A DNA stretch of 64,000 nucleotides from Odoribacter lunatus (GTDB taxonomy: Bacteria; Bacteroidota; Bacteroidia; Bacteroidales; Marinifilaceae). A program made the position numbers and the translations under genes. Below, piece by piece: positions 53,560 through 63,561 of this stretch (position 1 is its first letter; each line of letters opens with the position of its first letter). A model generated the notes under the pieces. It saw nothing but the letters and a program-made list of their open reading frames with translations. It was not told the DNA's origin and made no database searches. The DNA lies in the NCBI RefSeq assembly GCF_943193135.1, contig NZ_CALPCZ010000001.1, positions 62,001 to 126,000 of the forward strand, read 5' to 3'.

Positions 53560-54180
53560 ATGCGTTATGTAAAGATTCTTTCAATCTTCCTCGCCGTACT
53601 TGCCATGGGGTGTAAAGAACCCCGAAAGACGGAGAATTTCCGGTATTTCCGGAATTACTCGCGCACTTTCCATGATTTGAACGACAAGCATCTGCAGGCG
53701 GCGCGGCATTGGGGGATACAACCGGTGGCATCGGCAGCGGAGTTGAAAAAGCTGAAAGGAAAACTGGAACACCTGAAATCCTGCCGTTGGTACGAGCTGG
53801 ATAAACTGACCCATTCGCAGCCTTATCTCGTACCGAAAGCCCACGAACTCCTGAAAGAGATTGGCCGGAATTTTAAGGATTCTCTGGCCGCGAAGGGATT
53901 GCCCTCCTACAAACCGATTGTGACCAGTGTGCTGCGTACGGACGAGTCGGTGGCAAAACTTCGGAAAAAGAATCTCAATGCCAGTGCCAATTCCGCCCAC
54001 ATGTTCGGGACGACTTTCGACATAGCCTATGCCCGTTTCAGGAAAGAGCGTTCGGACGAAACGTCTGTGGAGAAACTCAAATCCGTATTGGCGGACGTGC
54101 TGCACGATTTGCAGCAGCGAAAATGCTGCTACGTGCGCTATGAATTTAAACAGGGATGTTTTCATATCACGGTGAGATAA
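53560..54180 (+). CDS. DUF5715 lipoprotein with M15 peptidase-like motif
   Basis: A 206-residue lipoprotein (lipobox AVLAMGCKE). The C-terminal half reads IVTSVLRTDESVAKLRK, then SAHMFGTTFDIAYARF, which fits the SxHxxGxxxD zinc motif of VanX/VanY D-Ala-D-Ala peptidases (family M15), and ends KQGCFHITVR, supplying a late His. The sequence thus suggests a periplasmic zinc peptidase acting on peptidoglycan, though the DUF5715 group is uncharacterised. It is 20 bases after the DsbD gene and probably in the same transcript. Confidence 0.75.
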   Translation: MRYVKILSIFLAVLAMGCKEPRKTENFRYFRNYSRTFHDLNDKHLQAARHWGIQPVASAAELKKLKGKLEHLKSCRWYELDKLTHSQPYLVPKAHELLKEIGRNFKDSLAAKGLPSYKPIVTSVLRTDESVAKLRKKNLNASANSAHMFGTTFDIAYARFRKERSDETSVEKLKSVLADVLHDLQQRKCCYVRYEFKQGCFHITVR

Positions 54181-54214
54181 ATTATCTTTGTACTTCGTAA
54201 AATAGATTACTATT

Positions 54215-55315
54215 ATGGGTTTACAGTGTGGCATAGTTGGTTTGCCGAATGTAGGAAAATCAACATTATTCAATTGTTTGAGCAATGCGAAAGCGCAATC
54301 GGCGAATTTTCCTTTTTGTACGATAGAACCGAATGTGGGCGTGATTACCGTCCCGGACGAACGTCTGAACAGACTGGTCGAAATCGACAAACCGGCGAGC
54401 GTGGTTCCGGCAGTGGTGGAAATCGTGGATATTGCCGGACTGGTGAAAGGCGCCAGCAAAGGGGAGGGACTGGGAAACAAGTTCCTGTCCAATATCCGGG
54501 AAACGGATGCCATTATTCACGTACTGCGCTGTTTCAAGGATGACAATATCGTACATGTGGACGGGAGCGTCGATCCGGTGAGAGACAAGGAAATCATAGA
54601 TACGGAATTGCAGCTGAAAGACCTGGAAACGGTGGAGAGCCGTCTACAGAAAGAGGAAAAAAGAGCTATGACCGGCGGCGATGCCAATGCCAAGCGGCTG
54701 GTGGAAGTGCTTTACCTTTACAAGGAGGCTCTGGAGAAAGGGTTGTCCGCTCGTACGGTCGTGCTTACCGATTTGCAGCAGGAAGCTGCTCGGGACCTGC
54801 AGTTGCTGACCAACAAACCGGTTCTGTATGTCTGCAATGTGGATGAAGCTTCGGTGGTCGAAGGCAATAAATATGTGGAGGCGGTGAAAGAAGCCGTCAA
54901 GAACGAGCAGGCGGAGGTGCTGGTGATTGGTGCCGCAATAGAGGCCGACATCGCCGAATTGGAAACCTATGAAGAAAAACAGATGTTCCTGGAAGACTTG
55001 GGACTGAAAGAGGCCGGGGTCAATAAACTGATTCGCACCGCTTACCATCTGCTGAACCTGCAGACATTCTTCACGGCGGGAGCCAAGGAAGTGCGGGCGT
55101 GGACATTCAGAAAAGGAATGAAAGCCCCCCAGACGGCGGGAATTATCCATACCGATTTTGAAAAAGGATTTATCCGGGCGGAAGTCATCAAATACGATGA
55201 TTACGTTACGCTGGGGTCGGAAGCCAAATGCAAGGAAGCCGGGAAGATGGCGGTGGAAGGGAAAGACTACATTGTGCAGGACGGCGACATCATGCACTTC
55301 CGTTTTAACGTATAA
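54215..55315 (+). CDS. ychF: Redox-regulated ATPase YchF (Obg family)
   Basis: A 366-residue P-loop protein that binds ribosomes and hydrolyses ATP rather than GTP. It has GIVGLPNVGKSTLFN, NFPFCTIEPNVGVI, DIAGLVKGASKGEGLGN and the NVDE base-recognition motif in YVCNVDEAS, then a TGS domain (TAGIIHTDFEKGFIRAEV). TATCTTTG at 54183-54190 is a good -7 box 24 bases before the ATG, so it has its own promoter. Confidence 0.97.
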   Translation: MGLQCGIVGLPNVGKSTLFNCLSNAKAQSANFPFCTIEPNVGVITVPDERLNRLVEIDKPASVVPAVVEIVDIAGLVKGASKGEGLGNKFLSNIRETDAIIHVLRCFKDDNIVHVDGSVDPVRDKEIIDTELQLKDLETVESRLQKEEKRAMTGGDANAKRLVEVLYLYKEALEKGLSARTVVLTDLQQEAARDLQLLTNKPVLYVCNVDEASVVEGNKYVEAVKEAVKNEQAEVLVIGAAIEADIAELETYEEKQMFLEDLGLKEAGVNKLIRTAYHLLNLQTFFTAGAKEVRAWTFRKGMKAPQTAGIIHTDFEKGFIRAEVIKYDDYVTLGSEAKCKEAGKMAVEGKDYIVQDGDIMHFRFNV

Positions 55316-55319
55316 AAAG

Positions 55320-55344
55320 AAAGGGGCCGGAAGCCCCTTTTTTT
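55320..55344. terminator. Bidirectional terminator between ychF and ndk
   Basis: GGGGC / GCCCC stem with 5-base loop, flanked by A-run and T-run so that it works on both strands. It serves the converging ychF and ndk genes. Confidence 0.9.
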
Positions 55345-55807
55345 AATCTTTGTCTATTTCTTCGGGTGAGACCGGAAGCTGGTACGTTGTTTCCAGGATT
55401 TCCTTATCCGTAAAGAAGAAAGAAGCTTCCCAAGCGGCATTCTCGTTACTGTCGGAAGCGTGGATGGCGTTGCGGGTCTTGCTTTCTGCGAAGCGTTTGC
55501 GGATCGTGCCTTCTGCCGCTTTGGCAGGGTCGGTAGCCCCGATCAATGTCCGGAAATCGGCCACGGCATTCTCTTTTTCCAGTACAGCTACGACAATTGG
55601 GCCTGCCGTCATAAACAGATTCAGCGTTCTGAAAAACGGACGTTCCTTGTGAACGTGATAGAATTTTTCTGTATCCGAACGGCTTAGGCATACCATTTTA
55701 AGAGCCAGAATACGGAAACCCGCTTTTTCGATGATCTCCAGTATTTCTCCGGTGTGTCCCAGACCGACGGCATTGGGTTTGATAATTGTAAAGGTCCTGT
55801 TTGTCAT
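55343..55807 (-). CDS. ndk: Nucleoside diphosphate kinase
   Basis: A 154-residue enzyme that equalises nucleoside triphosphate pools. The start at 55807 ([20 protein letters not shown]) is preferred to 55891 because the upstream part is not conserved in the family. Landmarks are [20 protein letters not shown] and [15 protein letters not shown] with the phosphohistidine. It ends at the shared terminator. Confidence 0.96.
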   Translation of the reverse strand: MTNRTFTIIKPNAVGLGHTGEILEIIEKAGFRILALKMVCLSRSDTEKFYHVHKERPFFRTLNLFMTAGPIVVAVLEKENAVADFRTLIGATDPAKAAEGTIRKRFAESKTRNAIHASDSNENAAWEASFFFTDKEILETTYQLPVSPEEIDKD

Positions 55808-55940
55808 TTTTGAGGAATTGTTTTGATTTAATTTTGTGTTAAAGGTAAGAAATATAATAATAGAAGTAAATTTTTTAAAGATAAATTTCAAACGTTTTCA
55901 TTGAAATTGTATTGTTATCCCCAAAGGTAAGGGACAAATT

Positions 55941-57218
55941 TTAAATAATTTCGGCTACGATATACGTACTTCCCCCAATATAAATCATGTCTTCTGGAAG
56001 GGCGTTTTTTTGAGCAGCTGCATAAGCTTCTGCTACGGTAGGATAACAATCTCCTTTTAAACCGAACGAATGGGCGCATTTGGCTAAAGTTTCTTCATTC
56101 ATAGCTCTGGGAATGGACGCTTTGCAGAAGTAATAGGTTGCTTCACGGGGGAGTATTTGAAGAATTCCGGAGAGGTCTTTATCACTGACTACACCTAACA
56201 CAAAATGGAGATGACGATAACGGCAAGTACGAATTTGAGCGGTGACTTCTGTAAGACCATCAATATTGTGTCCTGTATCGCATATTGTTAAGGGAGAATC
56301 CGCAATTTTCTCCCAACGACCATGAAGTCCTGTGTTGTGAATAACATTAGCAATACCGTTCCGGATGGCTTTTTCGTCAATGTTTAAGTTATTATTTTTT
56401 TGTAATGAAAGAATAGTTTCTAAAACAGTAGGAATATTTTTTCTTTGATATCCTCCTTTTAGTTCACAGATTAAATGTGAAAATATATGTTCGTTTTTGC
56501 GATTTAAGTCATAATAGCCATTGCTATTTTGTTGGACATACCATTCTTGGGATGCGAATGTAAGTGGTGTATTATAGGATTGGGCTTTTTTTTCAAATAC
56601 GAAGTCGTAATTATTGTCTTTTGTGCCTATAATGGCAGGAATGTTGGGTTTTATTATTCCGGCTTTCTCCATGGCAATCTTTTCAAGAGTGTTTCCCAAT
56701 AAAGCCATATGGTCGAAAGAAATGTTGGTTATGACGGAAGCTAAAGGTGTAATTATGTTGGTTGAGTCAAGTCGTCCGCCCAAGCCTACTTCGATGACAG
56801 CTATGTCTACTTGACAGTCGGCAAAATATTTGAATGCCATTGCCACTGTTATTTCAAAAAAGGAAGGGTGTAGGGTGGCAAAAAATTGTTGGTTTTGTTC
56901 AACAAATTCAACGACATATTCTTCGGAAACCATTTCGCCGTTGATTTTGATTCTTTCTCGGAAATCTTTTAGATGAGGAGAAGTGTATAAACCGGTTTTG
57001 TATCCTGCTTCCTGTAATATAGAGGCTAACATGTGTGAAACGGAACCTTTTCCGTTTGTACCGGCCACATGTATTGTTTTGAATTGTCGGTGGGGATGGT
57101 GAAAATATTCGTCGAGTTGAATCGTGTTATTGAGATTAGCTTTATATGCTGCTTGGCCTTCCCGTTGAAACATAGGTAATTGGGTGAATAACCATTGACA
57201 CGTCTGTTGATAATTCAT
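55941..57218 (-). CDS. folC: Dihydrofolate synthase / folylpolyglutamate synthase
   Basis: A 425-residue Mur-ligase-type enzyme that adds glutamate to dihydropteroate and folates. P-loop HVAGTNGKGSVSHMLASIL, then YTSPHLKDFRERI, VEVGLGGRLDSTNI, ISFDHMALLGNTLEKIAMEK and ICDTGHNIDGL. Length is typical. A TACTTTTG box (57246-57239) precedes it on the minus strand. It is divergent from rex. Confidence 0.95.
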   Translation of the reverse strand: MNYQQTCQWLFTQLPMFQREGQAAYKANLNNTIQLDEYFHHPHRQFKTIHVAGTNGKGSVSHMLASILQEAGYKTGLYTSPHLKDFRERIKINGEMVSEEYVVEFVEQNQQFFATLHPSFFEITVAMAFKYFADCQVDIAVIEVGLGGRLDSTNIITPLASVITNISFDHMALLGNTLEKIAMEKAGIIKPNIPAIIGTKDNNYDFVFEKKAQSYNTPLTFASQEWYVQQNSNGYYDLNRKNEHIFSHLICELKGGYQRKNIPTVLETILSLQKNNNLNIDEKAIRNGIANVIHNTGLHGRWEKIADSPLTICDTGHNIDGLTEVTAQIRTCRYRHLHFVLGVVSDKDLSGILQILPREATYYFCKASIPRAMNEETLAKCAHSFGLKGDCYPTVAEAYAAAQKNALPEDMIYIGGSTYIVAEII

Positions 57219-57309
57219 AATGAAGCTTATTATATATACAAAAGTAAGAATAATTGAGGATTGAAGATTGAAAATGCAGAATTTTTCACAAGGAGAGCGA
57301 AAAAAGTTT

Positions 57310-57317
57310 TATATTTG
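57310..57317 (+). promoter_or_regulatory. -7 element of the rex promoter
   Basis: TATATTTG, 21 bases before the rex ATG. No TTTG at the expected upstream distance. A leader this short would leave room for autoregulation by Rex, but no clear Rex operator (TTGTGAnnnnnnTCACAA) was seen. Confidence 0.6.
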
Positions 57318-57338
57318 GGGTTCTAAAAATAGAAACGA

Positions 57339-57971
57339 ATGAAACCTGATAGTAATGTGCCGTTGCCGGTATTAAGGCGGATGCCTTCTTATCTGTCTTT
57401 TGTAAAGACATTACAAAAGCAGGGAGAGAAATATGTATCGTCGACGCGGATTGCCGAGTATATGGATATTGATTCCACGCAAGTGACGAAAGATTTGTCA
57501 CATACAGGGCTTACCGGTAAAACTAGGGTTGGATATGAGGTGGATAGTTTTGTAAAAATCCTGGAGGATTTTTTGGGATTTAGTAAAATAGACGGTGCTT
57601 TCTTGGTTGGTGCTGGTTCTTTGGGGTCTGCTTTATTGCAGGACAAGGGGTTAGCTGTTTTTGGTTTGAGTATAGAGGCGGCTTTTGATGTGGATAAGGC
57701 CAAAGTGGGGACGAAAGTGAATGATATAGAGATTTTTCATATAGATCAATTTCGTGCAATGGCGGCAGAGCGTAATGTCGTGATAGGTATTATTACGGTG
57801 CCAGCGGAACATGCGCAGAATGTAGCGGATTTAATGGTGGCTTGGGGAATTAAAGCTATTTGGAATTTTACGCCGGCCCGGATCAAGGTCCCTGCTCATA
57901 TTGTAGTGCAGAATACGACCATTTATATGAATTTGGCTATTTTATTTAATAAATTATATAATCAAAAGTAG
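57339..57971 (+). CDS. rex: Redox-sensing transcriptional repressor Rex
   Basis: A 210-residue repressor that senses the NADH/NAD ratio. The N-terminal winged helix ([38 protein letters not shown]) is followed by a Rossmann domain with [16 protein letters not shown]. The usual motif is GxGNLGxA, so Ser replaces Asn, a small change. The end [21 protein letters not shown] is typical. Confidence 0.95.
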   Translation: MKPDSNVPLPVLRRMPSYLSFVKTLQKQGEKYVSSTRIAEYMDIDSTQVTKDLSHTGLTGKTRVGYEVDSFVKILEDFLGFSKIDGAFLVGAGSLGSALLQDKGLAVFGLSIEAAFDVDKAKVGTKVNDIEIFHIDQFRAMAAERNVVIGIITVPAEHAQNVADLMVAWGIKAIWNFTPARIKVPAHIVVQNTTIYMNLAILFNKLYNQK

Positions 57972-57987
57972 GAGAGATAGAATACTT

Positions 57988-58017
57988 TTTGTCTTGATAT
58001 TATTTTTCCTACCTTTG
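57988..58017 (+). promoter_or_regulatory. Promoter of thrS
   Basis: TTTG (57988-57991), 18-base spacer, TACCTTTG (58010-58017). It is 40 bases before the thrS ATG and probably drives thrS-infC-rpmI-rplT. Confidence 0.7.
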
Positions 58018-58056
58018 CATATTCCAAAAGTAAAATTACTAACTTTAAAAAATATC

Positions 58057-60009
58057 ATGGTAAAGATTACCTTTCCGGATGGAAGTATCAAGGAATTTGA
58101 ATCGGGAGTGACGGGGTTGGATATAGCCCAGTCTATTAGTCCGAAATTGGCTAAAGAGGTGTTGGCTATTGCTGTGAATGGTGAAGTGTGGGATTTGTCT
58201 CGTGGCATTCCTCATGATGCGGAAATCAAATTGTTTACATGGGAAGATGAAGAAGGCAGACATGCTTTTTGGCACTCTTCCGCACATTTGATGGCAGAAG
58301 CTTTGCAACAATTATATCCGAACACGAAATTCGGTATCGGTCCGGCGATAGAAAACGGTTTTTACTACGATGTGGAACCGGGAGACGGTGTAGTTTTGAC
58401 TGATAAGGATTTGGAGATTGTAGAGAAAAAGATGTTGGAACTGGCACGGGAAAAGCAAGTGTTTTCTCGAATTGACGTAAGTAAAAAAGAAGCGTTGGAG
58501 CATTTTAATTCCTTACATGAGAATTACAAAGTGGAATTAATTAATGATTTGGAAGACGGTAAGATTACTTACTATAAACAAGGAACATTTACGGATTTGT
58601 GCCGTGGACCCCATCTTCCGGACACCTCCTATATCAAGGCTATCAAGCTGACCAGTCTGGCAGGAGCCTATTGGCGCGGGGATGAGCACAACAAGATGCT
58701 TACCCGTATTTATGGTATTACTTTCCCGAAACAGAAGATGTTGGAGGAATGGTTAGTGATGATGGAAGAGGCTAAACAACGGGATCATCGTAAAGTGGGG
58801 AAAGAAATGGAATTATTTGCTTTCTCTCAGGAGGTAGGAGCAGGTTTGCCTTTGTGGTTACCTAAAGGAGCGATGTTAAGAGACCGTTTGGAAGCATTCT
58901 TGAGGAAAGTTCAGAAAAAACATGGCTATCAACAGGTAATTACTCCGCACATCGGAAATGTAAATTTGTATAAGACTTCCGGACACTATCAAAAATACGG
59001 AAAAGATAGTTTTCAGGTAATTACGACACCTCAGGAAGGAGAGGAATTCATGTTAAAACCGATGAATTGTCCGCACCATTGTGAGATATATAAATTTAAA
59101 CCTCGTTCTTATAAAGATTTGCCTCTGCGTTTTGCAGAATTCGGTACGGTATATCGTTATGAGCAGAGCGGTGAATTGCACGGATTGACAAGGGTGCGTG
59201 GATTTACGCAGGATGACGCCCACCTGTTCTGTACGCCGGATCAGTTGAAAGAGGAATTTATGAAAGTAATTGATATTATTTTCATCATATTCAAGGCTTT
59301 GAATTTTAAGGATTTTACTGCTCAGGTTTCCTTGCGTGATCCCAATGATAGAGAAAAATATATTGGTAGCGATGAGAACTGGGAGAAAGCGGAACGTGCT
59401 ATCATTGAAGCAGCGGAAGAGAAAGGATTGAAAACCACAGTGGAATTGGGTGAAGCGGCATTCTATGGCCCGAAACTGGATTTCATGGTAAAAGATGCTA
59501 TTGGTCGTAAATGGCAGTTGGGAACGATACAGGTAGACTACAACCTGCCGGAGCGCTTCCAATTGGAATATACGGGAGCTGATAATCAGAAACATCGTCC
59601 GGTGATGATTCACCGTGCACCGTTCGGCAGTATGGAACGTTTTGTGGCTGTATTGATTGAACATACGGGAGGAAAATTCCCTTTGTGGCTAACTCCTGAT
59701 CAGGTCGTTGTAATGACAGTAAGCGAAAAATCAAATGAATATGCCCAAAATGTTTTGAATTTGTTGAATAATTCCGATATTCGCACCGTTTTAGATGATC
59801 GTAACGAAAAAATAGGACGTAAAATTCGTGATAATGAATTGAAAAAGATACCGTATCTATTGGTTGTAGGGGAAAATGAAGCGAAAGAAAATCGTGTATC
59901 TGTACGTCGTCAGGGACAGGGTGATATGGGATCGATGACAGTAGATGAGTTCATCGGAATGATACATAAGGAGGTAGACGAACAGTTGGCATCTATTTAT
60001 AGTGAATAA
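58057..60009 (+). CDS. thrS: Threonyl-tRNA synthetase
   Basis: A 650-residue class II synthetase. The start [20 protein letters not shown] begins the TGS domain; the in-frame TTG at 57994 lies inside the promoter and is rejected. The editing domain shows [11 protein letters not shown] and [11 protein letters not shown]; the catalytic core has [13 protein letters not shown] with the zinc ligands, [17 protein letters not shown] and [19 protein letters not shown]; the anticodon domain closes the protein. It heads the conserved thrS-infC-rpmI-rplT cluster. Confidence 0.98.
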   Translation: MVKITFPDGSIKEFESGVTGLDIAQSISPKLAKEVLAIAVNGEVWDLSRGIPHDAEIKLFTWEDEEGRHAFWHSSAHLMAEALQQLYPNTKFGIGPAIENGFYYDVEPGDGVVLTDKDLEIVEKKMLELAREKQVFSRIDVSKKEALEHFNSLHENYKVELINDLEDGKITYYKQGTFTDLCRGPHLPDTSYIKAIKLTSLAGAYWRGDEHNKMLTRIYGITFPKQKMLEEWLVMMEEAKQRDHRKVGKEMELFAFSQEVGAGLPLWLPKGAMLRDRLEAFLRKVQKKHGYQQVITPHIGNVNLYKTSGHYQKYGKDSFQVITTPQEGEEFMLKPMNCPHHCEIYKFKPRSYKDLPLRFAEFGTVYRYEQSGELHGLTRVRGFTQDDAHLFCTPDQLKEEFMKVIDIIFIIFKALNFKDFTAQVSLRDPNDREKYIGSDENWEKAERAIIEAAEEKGLKTTVELGEAAFYGPKLDFMVKDAIGRKWQLGTIQVDYNLPERFQLEYTGADNQKHRPVMIHRAPFGSMERFVAVLIEHTGGKFPLWLTPDQVVVMTVSEKSNEYAQNVLNLLNNSDIRTVLDDRNEKIGRKIRDNELKKIPYLLVVGENEAKENRVSVRRQGQGDMGSMTVDEFIGMIHKEVDEQLASIYSE

Positions 60010-60024
60010 TAAATTAATCATTTT

Positions 60025-60031
60025 AAGGAGG
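60025..60031 (+). promoter_or_regulatory. Shine-Dalgarno site that decides the infC start
   Basis: AAGGAGG. It is 20 bases from the first ATG (60052) but 8 bases from an in-frame ATA at 60040, which is therefore the likely initiation codon. Confidence 0.7.
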
Positions 60032-60039
60032 ATTTTAAT

Positions 60040-60591
60040 ATAGCAACGAGAATGGAATTCAGAGGCTCTCGCAATCCGGTCAGAAAAGAACCGCAGCATA
60101 GAATTAATGAGCTAATTAGAGCAAATACCGTAAGAGTTGTCGGTGAAGATATTGAGACCGGAGTTTATCCTTTACGAGAAGCATTGGCTATGGCTGAAGC
60201 TGCCGGTGCTGATTTGGTGGAGATTTCTCCCAATGCGGAACCGCCCGTGTGTAGAATCATTGATTACAGTAAATTCCTGTACCAGTTAAAGAAAAAACAG
60301 AAAGAAATAAAGGCTAAAAGCGTTAAAGTCGTCATAAAAGAAATTCGTTTCGGGCCTCAGACTGATGAACATGATTTTAATTTTAAATTGAAGCATGCGA
60401 AGGGATTTCTTGAAGAGGGTGCCAAAGTAAGGGCATATGTGTTTTTTAAAGGAAGGTCGATATTGTTCAAAGAGCAGGGAACCGATATATTAAATCGTTT
60501 TATTTCTGAATTAGAGGATTACGGAAAAGTAGAATCCGCACCTAAATTGGAAGGAAAGAAAATGATTGTTGTATTGGCACCGAAAAAATAA
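60040..60591 (+). CDS. infC: Translation initiation factor IF-3, probably starting at AUA
   Basis: A 183-residue protein if started at ATA 60040 (M-A-T-R-M-E-F-R), or 179 from the ATG at 60052. The N-terminal domain has [19 protein letters not shown] and [18 protein letters not shown]; the C-terminal domain has [20 protein letters not shown]-3 keeps the ribosomal subunits apart and rejects poor start codons. In Escherichia coli infC starts with AUU and is autoregulated through it; an AUA here, at ideal distance from AAGGAGG, would allow the same control. The start call is an inference. Confidence 0.95.
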   Translation: MATRMEFRGSRNPVRKEPQHRINELIRANTVRVVGEDIETGVYPLREALAMAEAAGADLVEISPNAEPPVCRIIDYSKFLYQLKKKQKEIKAKSVKVVIKEIRFGPQTDEHDFNFKLKHAKGFLEEGAKVRAYVFFKGRSILFKEQGTDILNRFISELEDYGKVESAPKLEGKKMIVVLAPKK

Positions 60592-60650
60592 AATTTTGTC
60601 AGCGATATAATAATTACATATTTTCTGAAACTCAATTAAATTACAAGAAA

Positions 60651-60845
60651 ATGCCAAAAATGAAATCAGTAAGTAGTGCGAAGAAAAGATTTACTTTGAC
60701 GGCTACTGGAAAGATTAAAAGAAAACATGCTTTCAAAAGTCATATTTTGACAAAGAAAACAACAAAACAAAAGAGAAATCTTACGCATGTAACAACAGTT
60801 GATCACGCTAACTTAAAAGCAGTGAGAAAAATGTTGGTTATGTAA
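60651..60845 (+). CDS. rpmI: 50S ribosomal protein L35
   Basis: A 64-residue basic protein: [20 protein letters not shown] and [20 protein letters not shown] are diagnostic. It lies 59 bases after infC and 78 before rplT, the universal order. Confidence 0.97.
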   Translation: MPKMKSVSSAKKRFTLTATGKIKRKHAFKSHILTKKTTKQKRNLTHVTTVDHANLKAVRKMLVM

Positions 60846-60923
60846 TAAAAGTTTATTAACCTGAATGTCATGCTTGCAAGTTTTCGTAAAACGGAACGCT
60901 GACATTTAAAAAAAAGAAAAATT

Positions 60924-61280
60924 ATGCCAAGAGCTAAAAATGCAGTTGCTTCAAGAGCACGTAGAAAAAAGGTTTTAAAACAAACCAAAGGTAACTTTGG
61001 TGCCAGGAAAAATGTTTGGACGGTTGCTAAAAACACATACGAAAAAGGTTTGACGTATGCGTTCCGTGACAGACGGAAAAAGAAATCCGAATTTCGGGCT
61101 TTGTGGATTCAGAGAATTAATGCCGCTGTTCGCTTGGAAGGATTGTCATATTCTAAATTTATGGGGTTAGTTCATAAAGCTGAAATTGACATCAATCGTA
61201 AGGTATTGGCCGATTTGGCGATGAATCATGCCGACGCTTTCAAAGCTGTAGTGGCTAAAGTGAAAGAGCTTGCAAAGTAA
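60924..61280 (+). CDS. rplT: 50S ribosomal protein L20
   Basis: A 118-residue basic protein that binds 23S rRNA early in assembly: [40 protein letters not shown] and [20 protein letters not shown]. In some bacteria L20 represses its own operon through a leader structure; I did not find such a structure here. It is closed by a terminator. Confidence 0.98.
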   Translation: MPRAKNAVASRARRKKVLKQTKGNFGARKNVWTVAKNTYEKGLTYAFRDRRKKKSEFRALWIQRINAAVRLEGLSYSKFMGLVHKAEIDINRKVLADLAMNHADAFKAVVAKVKELAK

Positions 61281-61300
61281 TTATAAATAAATATCGCTGG

Positions 61301-61327
61301 AAAGGCTGTCTTCGGACAGCCTTTTTT
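61301..61327 (+). terminator. Terminator of the thrS-rplT operon
   Basis: AAAGGCTGTC and GACAGCCTTT make a 10-bp stem closed by a TTCG tetraloop and followed by a T-run. Confidence 0.95.
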
Positions 61328-61396
61328 ATTTTAATCGGATGTGAAACTTGAAAATTAGTATTAATTTTGTTCTGTCATGATTAGAAAAAATAGCGT

Positions 61397-62119
61397 ATGA
61401 AGATTGCACTATTGGGATACGGACGGATGGGAAAAGCCATAGAGAGGATTGCGGAAAACCGGGGGCATCTTGTAACTTTGAAAATAGATGAAACAAATAG
61501 GACGAATTGTACGGATACGCAATTAAAAGAAGCGGATATTGCAATAGACTTTTCGGCCCCGTCCATTGCCGTGGCTAACTACAAATGGTGTTTTGACAAT
61601 CGGGTGCCTGTTGTTTCAGGTACGACGGGATGGTTGGAGCAGTGGGAAGAAGTAATCGCTTATTGCAAAGACAAAGACGGGGGATTCTTTTATGCCTCCA
61701 ATTTTAGTATTGGGGTAAATTTGTTTTTTCAATTAAATACTTATTTGGCCCAATTAATGAGTGGATGCGAAGAGTATAAAATTTACATAGAAGAAACCCA
61801 CCACATTCATAAACTGGATGCACCGAGCGGAACAGCTATCACAATAGCGCAAGGTATCTTGGAACATCATCCTGCGTATAAATCATGGAAATTAGCCCAT
61901 GAAATACCCTTACCGGCTGATATAATTCCTGTAACGGCAAAGCGGGAGGGAGAAGTGCCGGGAATACACACGGTACTTTATAAATCGGAAGTAGACCAGA
62001 TTGAAATTTCCCATTCTGCTTTTTCTCGTGAAGGATTTGCTTATGGGGCCGTATTGGCGGCGGAGTTTATGCAAGGGAAAAAAGGCGTATTTGGAATGAA
62101 AGATATGTTGAAAATATAG
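61397..62119 (+). CDS. dapB: 4-hydroxy-tetrahydrodipicolinate reductase
   Basis: A 240-residue enzyme of lysine and diaminopimelate synthesis. It has the nucleotide-binding [53 protein letters not shown] with the catalytic His and Lys, and a shortened C-terminus, as in other Bacteroidota. TAATTTTG at 61362-61369 is a -7 candidate. It is 28 bases before lepB. Confidence 0.96.
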   Translation: MKIALLGYGRMGKAIERIAENRGHLVTLKIDETNRTNCTDTQLKEADIAIDFSAPSIAVANYKWCFDNRVPVVSGTTGWLEQWEEVIAYCKDKDGGFFYASNFSIGVNLFFQLNTYLAQLMSGCEEYKIYIEETHHIHKLDAPSGTAITIAQGILEHHPAYKSWKLAHEIPLPADIIPVTAKREGEVPGIHTVLYKSEVDQIEISHSAFSREGFAYGAVLAAEFMQGKKGVFGMKDMLKI

Positions 62120-62147
62120 GTGGAATATACCTGTCAAATTAATAGTT

Positions 62148-63539
62148 ATGAGAGAACTGCTAAAAAATAAATGGTTAAGATTTTCTGTTGTACTGATTAT
62201 TGCATTATTGTGGATTATATGGGTAGGAAACTGGTGGTTCTTACTGCTTGTGCCCGTCATTTATGATATCTATATTTCTAAAAAAGTACATTGGGCGTTT
62301 TGGAAAAAGAAAGGTGTTGAAAAGCAGACGAAAGTTGTGGAATGGATAGACGCCTTAATATTTGCGGTCGTTGCTGCCACATTAATTCGGATGTTCTTCT
62401 TTGAGGCCTATACAATACCGACTTCTTCCATGGAAAAATCAATGTTAGTGGGGGACTATCTTTTTGTAAGCAAAGTGGCATACGGGCCGAAACTCCCTAA
62501 TACGCCGTTGGCAGTACCTTTTACCCATCACACGCTTCCTTTTACGCGGAGTACAAAAGCCTACTCCGAAGCGATTAAATGGCCTTACAAAAGAATTGCC
62601 GGCCTTACCGATATCAAGAGAAACGATATAATTGTATTCAACTTTCCGGCGGGAGACACCGTAATTGTGGGGAGCGAAAATCCCGACTTCTATACTCAGG
62701 TACGTTCCAACGCCCGGAACTATCGTCAGGCAGACTTAAGCAGAGGGGGGGGGATAACTCTTCCGGAAGCGGAACAAAAAGTCAAAGAGTTGATGAAACA
62801 ACGCATGGAAATAATCTCTCGTCCCGTAGACAAAAGAGAAAACTACATCAAACGCGGGGTCGGGATGCCGGGAGACACAATAGAACTGCGTAGCGGATTG
62901 CTATATGTAAACGGGCTGCCGGCAGAAAACATCGAAAACCTTCAATACGATTACATCGTCCGCACAAATGGGACACCCTTTAACAAAAAGAAATTAAAGA
63001 AAGATATAGGGATTTCTTACGATGATATGGGAATGCTTTCATCTACAGACTATATCTTTCCGTTGACGGAAGAAATGGTAAATAAGTTAAAAAACTATCC
63101 CAATGTAAAAGAAATTATCCGAAACATAGATACAGGTGTTAATCCGGACATCTTTCCGTTTGATCCGGAGAACTATCCGTGGAGTGTAGACAACTTTGGA
63201 CCATTGTATATTCCGAAAAAAGGAGACCGTGTAGAACTGTCGTTGAAAACATTGCCCTTGTACAAGAGAATCATTACCGCTTATGAAGGACATACCCTCT
63301 CTGTGAAAGATTCTGTTATTTATATTGATGAACAACCGGCAACCGATTACACCTTTCAAATGGATTACTATTGGGCGATGGGAGACAATCGGCATCGTTC
63401 CGCGGACTCCCGTTTTTGGGGATTCGTACCGGAAGATCATTTAGTAGGGAAAGCATTCTTCATTTGGTTATCTTTGGATAAAGACGAATCATTCTTGAAC
63501 AAAATTCGCTGGAATCGGATGTTTAGGTTTGTACATTAA
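62148..63539 (+). CDS. lepB: Signal peptidase I, large Bacteroidota form
   Basis: A 463-residue membrane protease that removes Sec signal peptides. Two N-terminal membrane segments (residues 10-45 and 65-85), catalytic Ser in [20 protein letters not shown], catalytic Lys in [15 protein letters not shown] and box [19 protein letters not shown] long insertion lies between the Ser and Lys boxes and after the Lys box, typical of this phylum. It follows dapB and precedes an incomplete secreted protein by 22 bases. Confidence 0.96.
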   Translation: MRELLKNKWLRFSVVLIIALLWIIWVGNWWFLLLVPVIYDIYISKKVHWAFWKKKGVEKQTKVVEWIDALIFAVVAATLIRMFFFEAYTIPTSSMEKSMLVGDYLFVSKVAYGPKLPNTPLAVPFTHHTLPFTRSTKAYSEAIKWPYKRIAGLTDIKRNDIIVFNFPAGDTVIVGSENPDFYTQVRSNARNYRQADLSRGGGITLPEAEQKVKELMKQRMEIISRPVDKRENYIKRGVGMPGDTIELRSGLLYVNGLPAENIENLQYDYIVRTNGTPFNKKKLKKDIGISYDDMGMLSSTDYIFPLTEEMVNKLKNYPNVKEIIRNIDTGVNPDIFPFDPENYPWSVDNFGPLYIPKKGDRVELSLKTLPLYKRIITAYEGHTLSVKDSVIYIDEQPATDYTFQMDYYWAMGDNRHRSADSRFWGFVPEDHLVGKAFFIWLSLDKDESFLNKIRWNRMFRFVH

Positions 63540-63561
63540 AAAGGCCGGATACTGAATCTAT

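Noticed and set aside
57240-57340. Rex operator in front of rex
   Set aside because: No sequence close to TTGTGAnnnnnnTCACAA could be read there.
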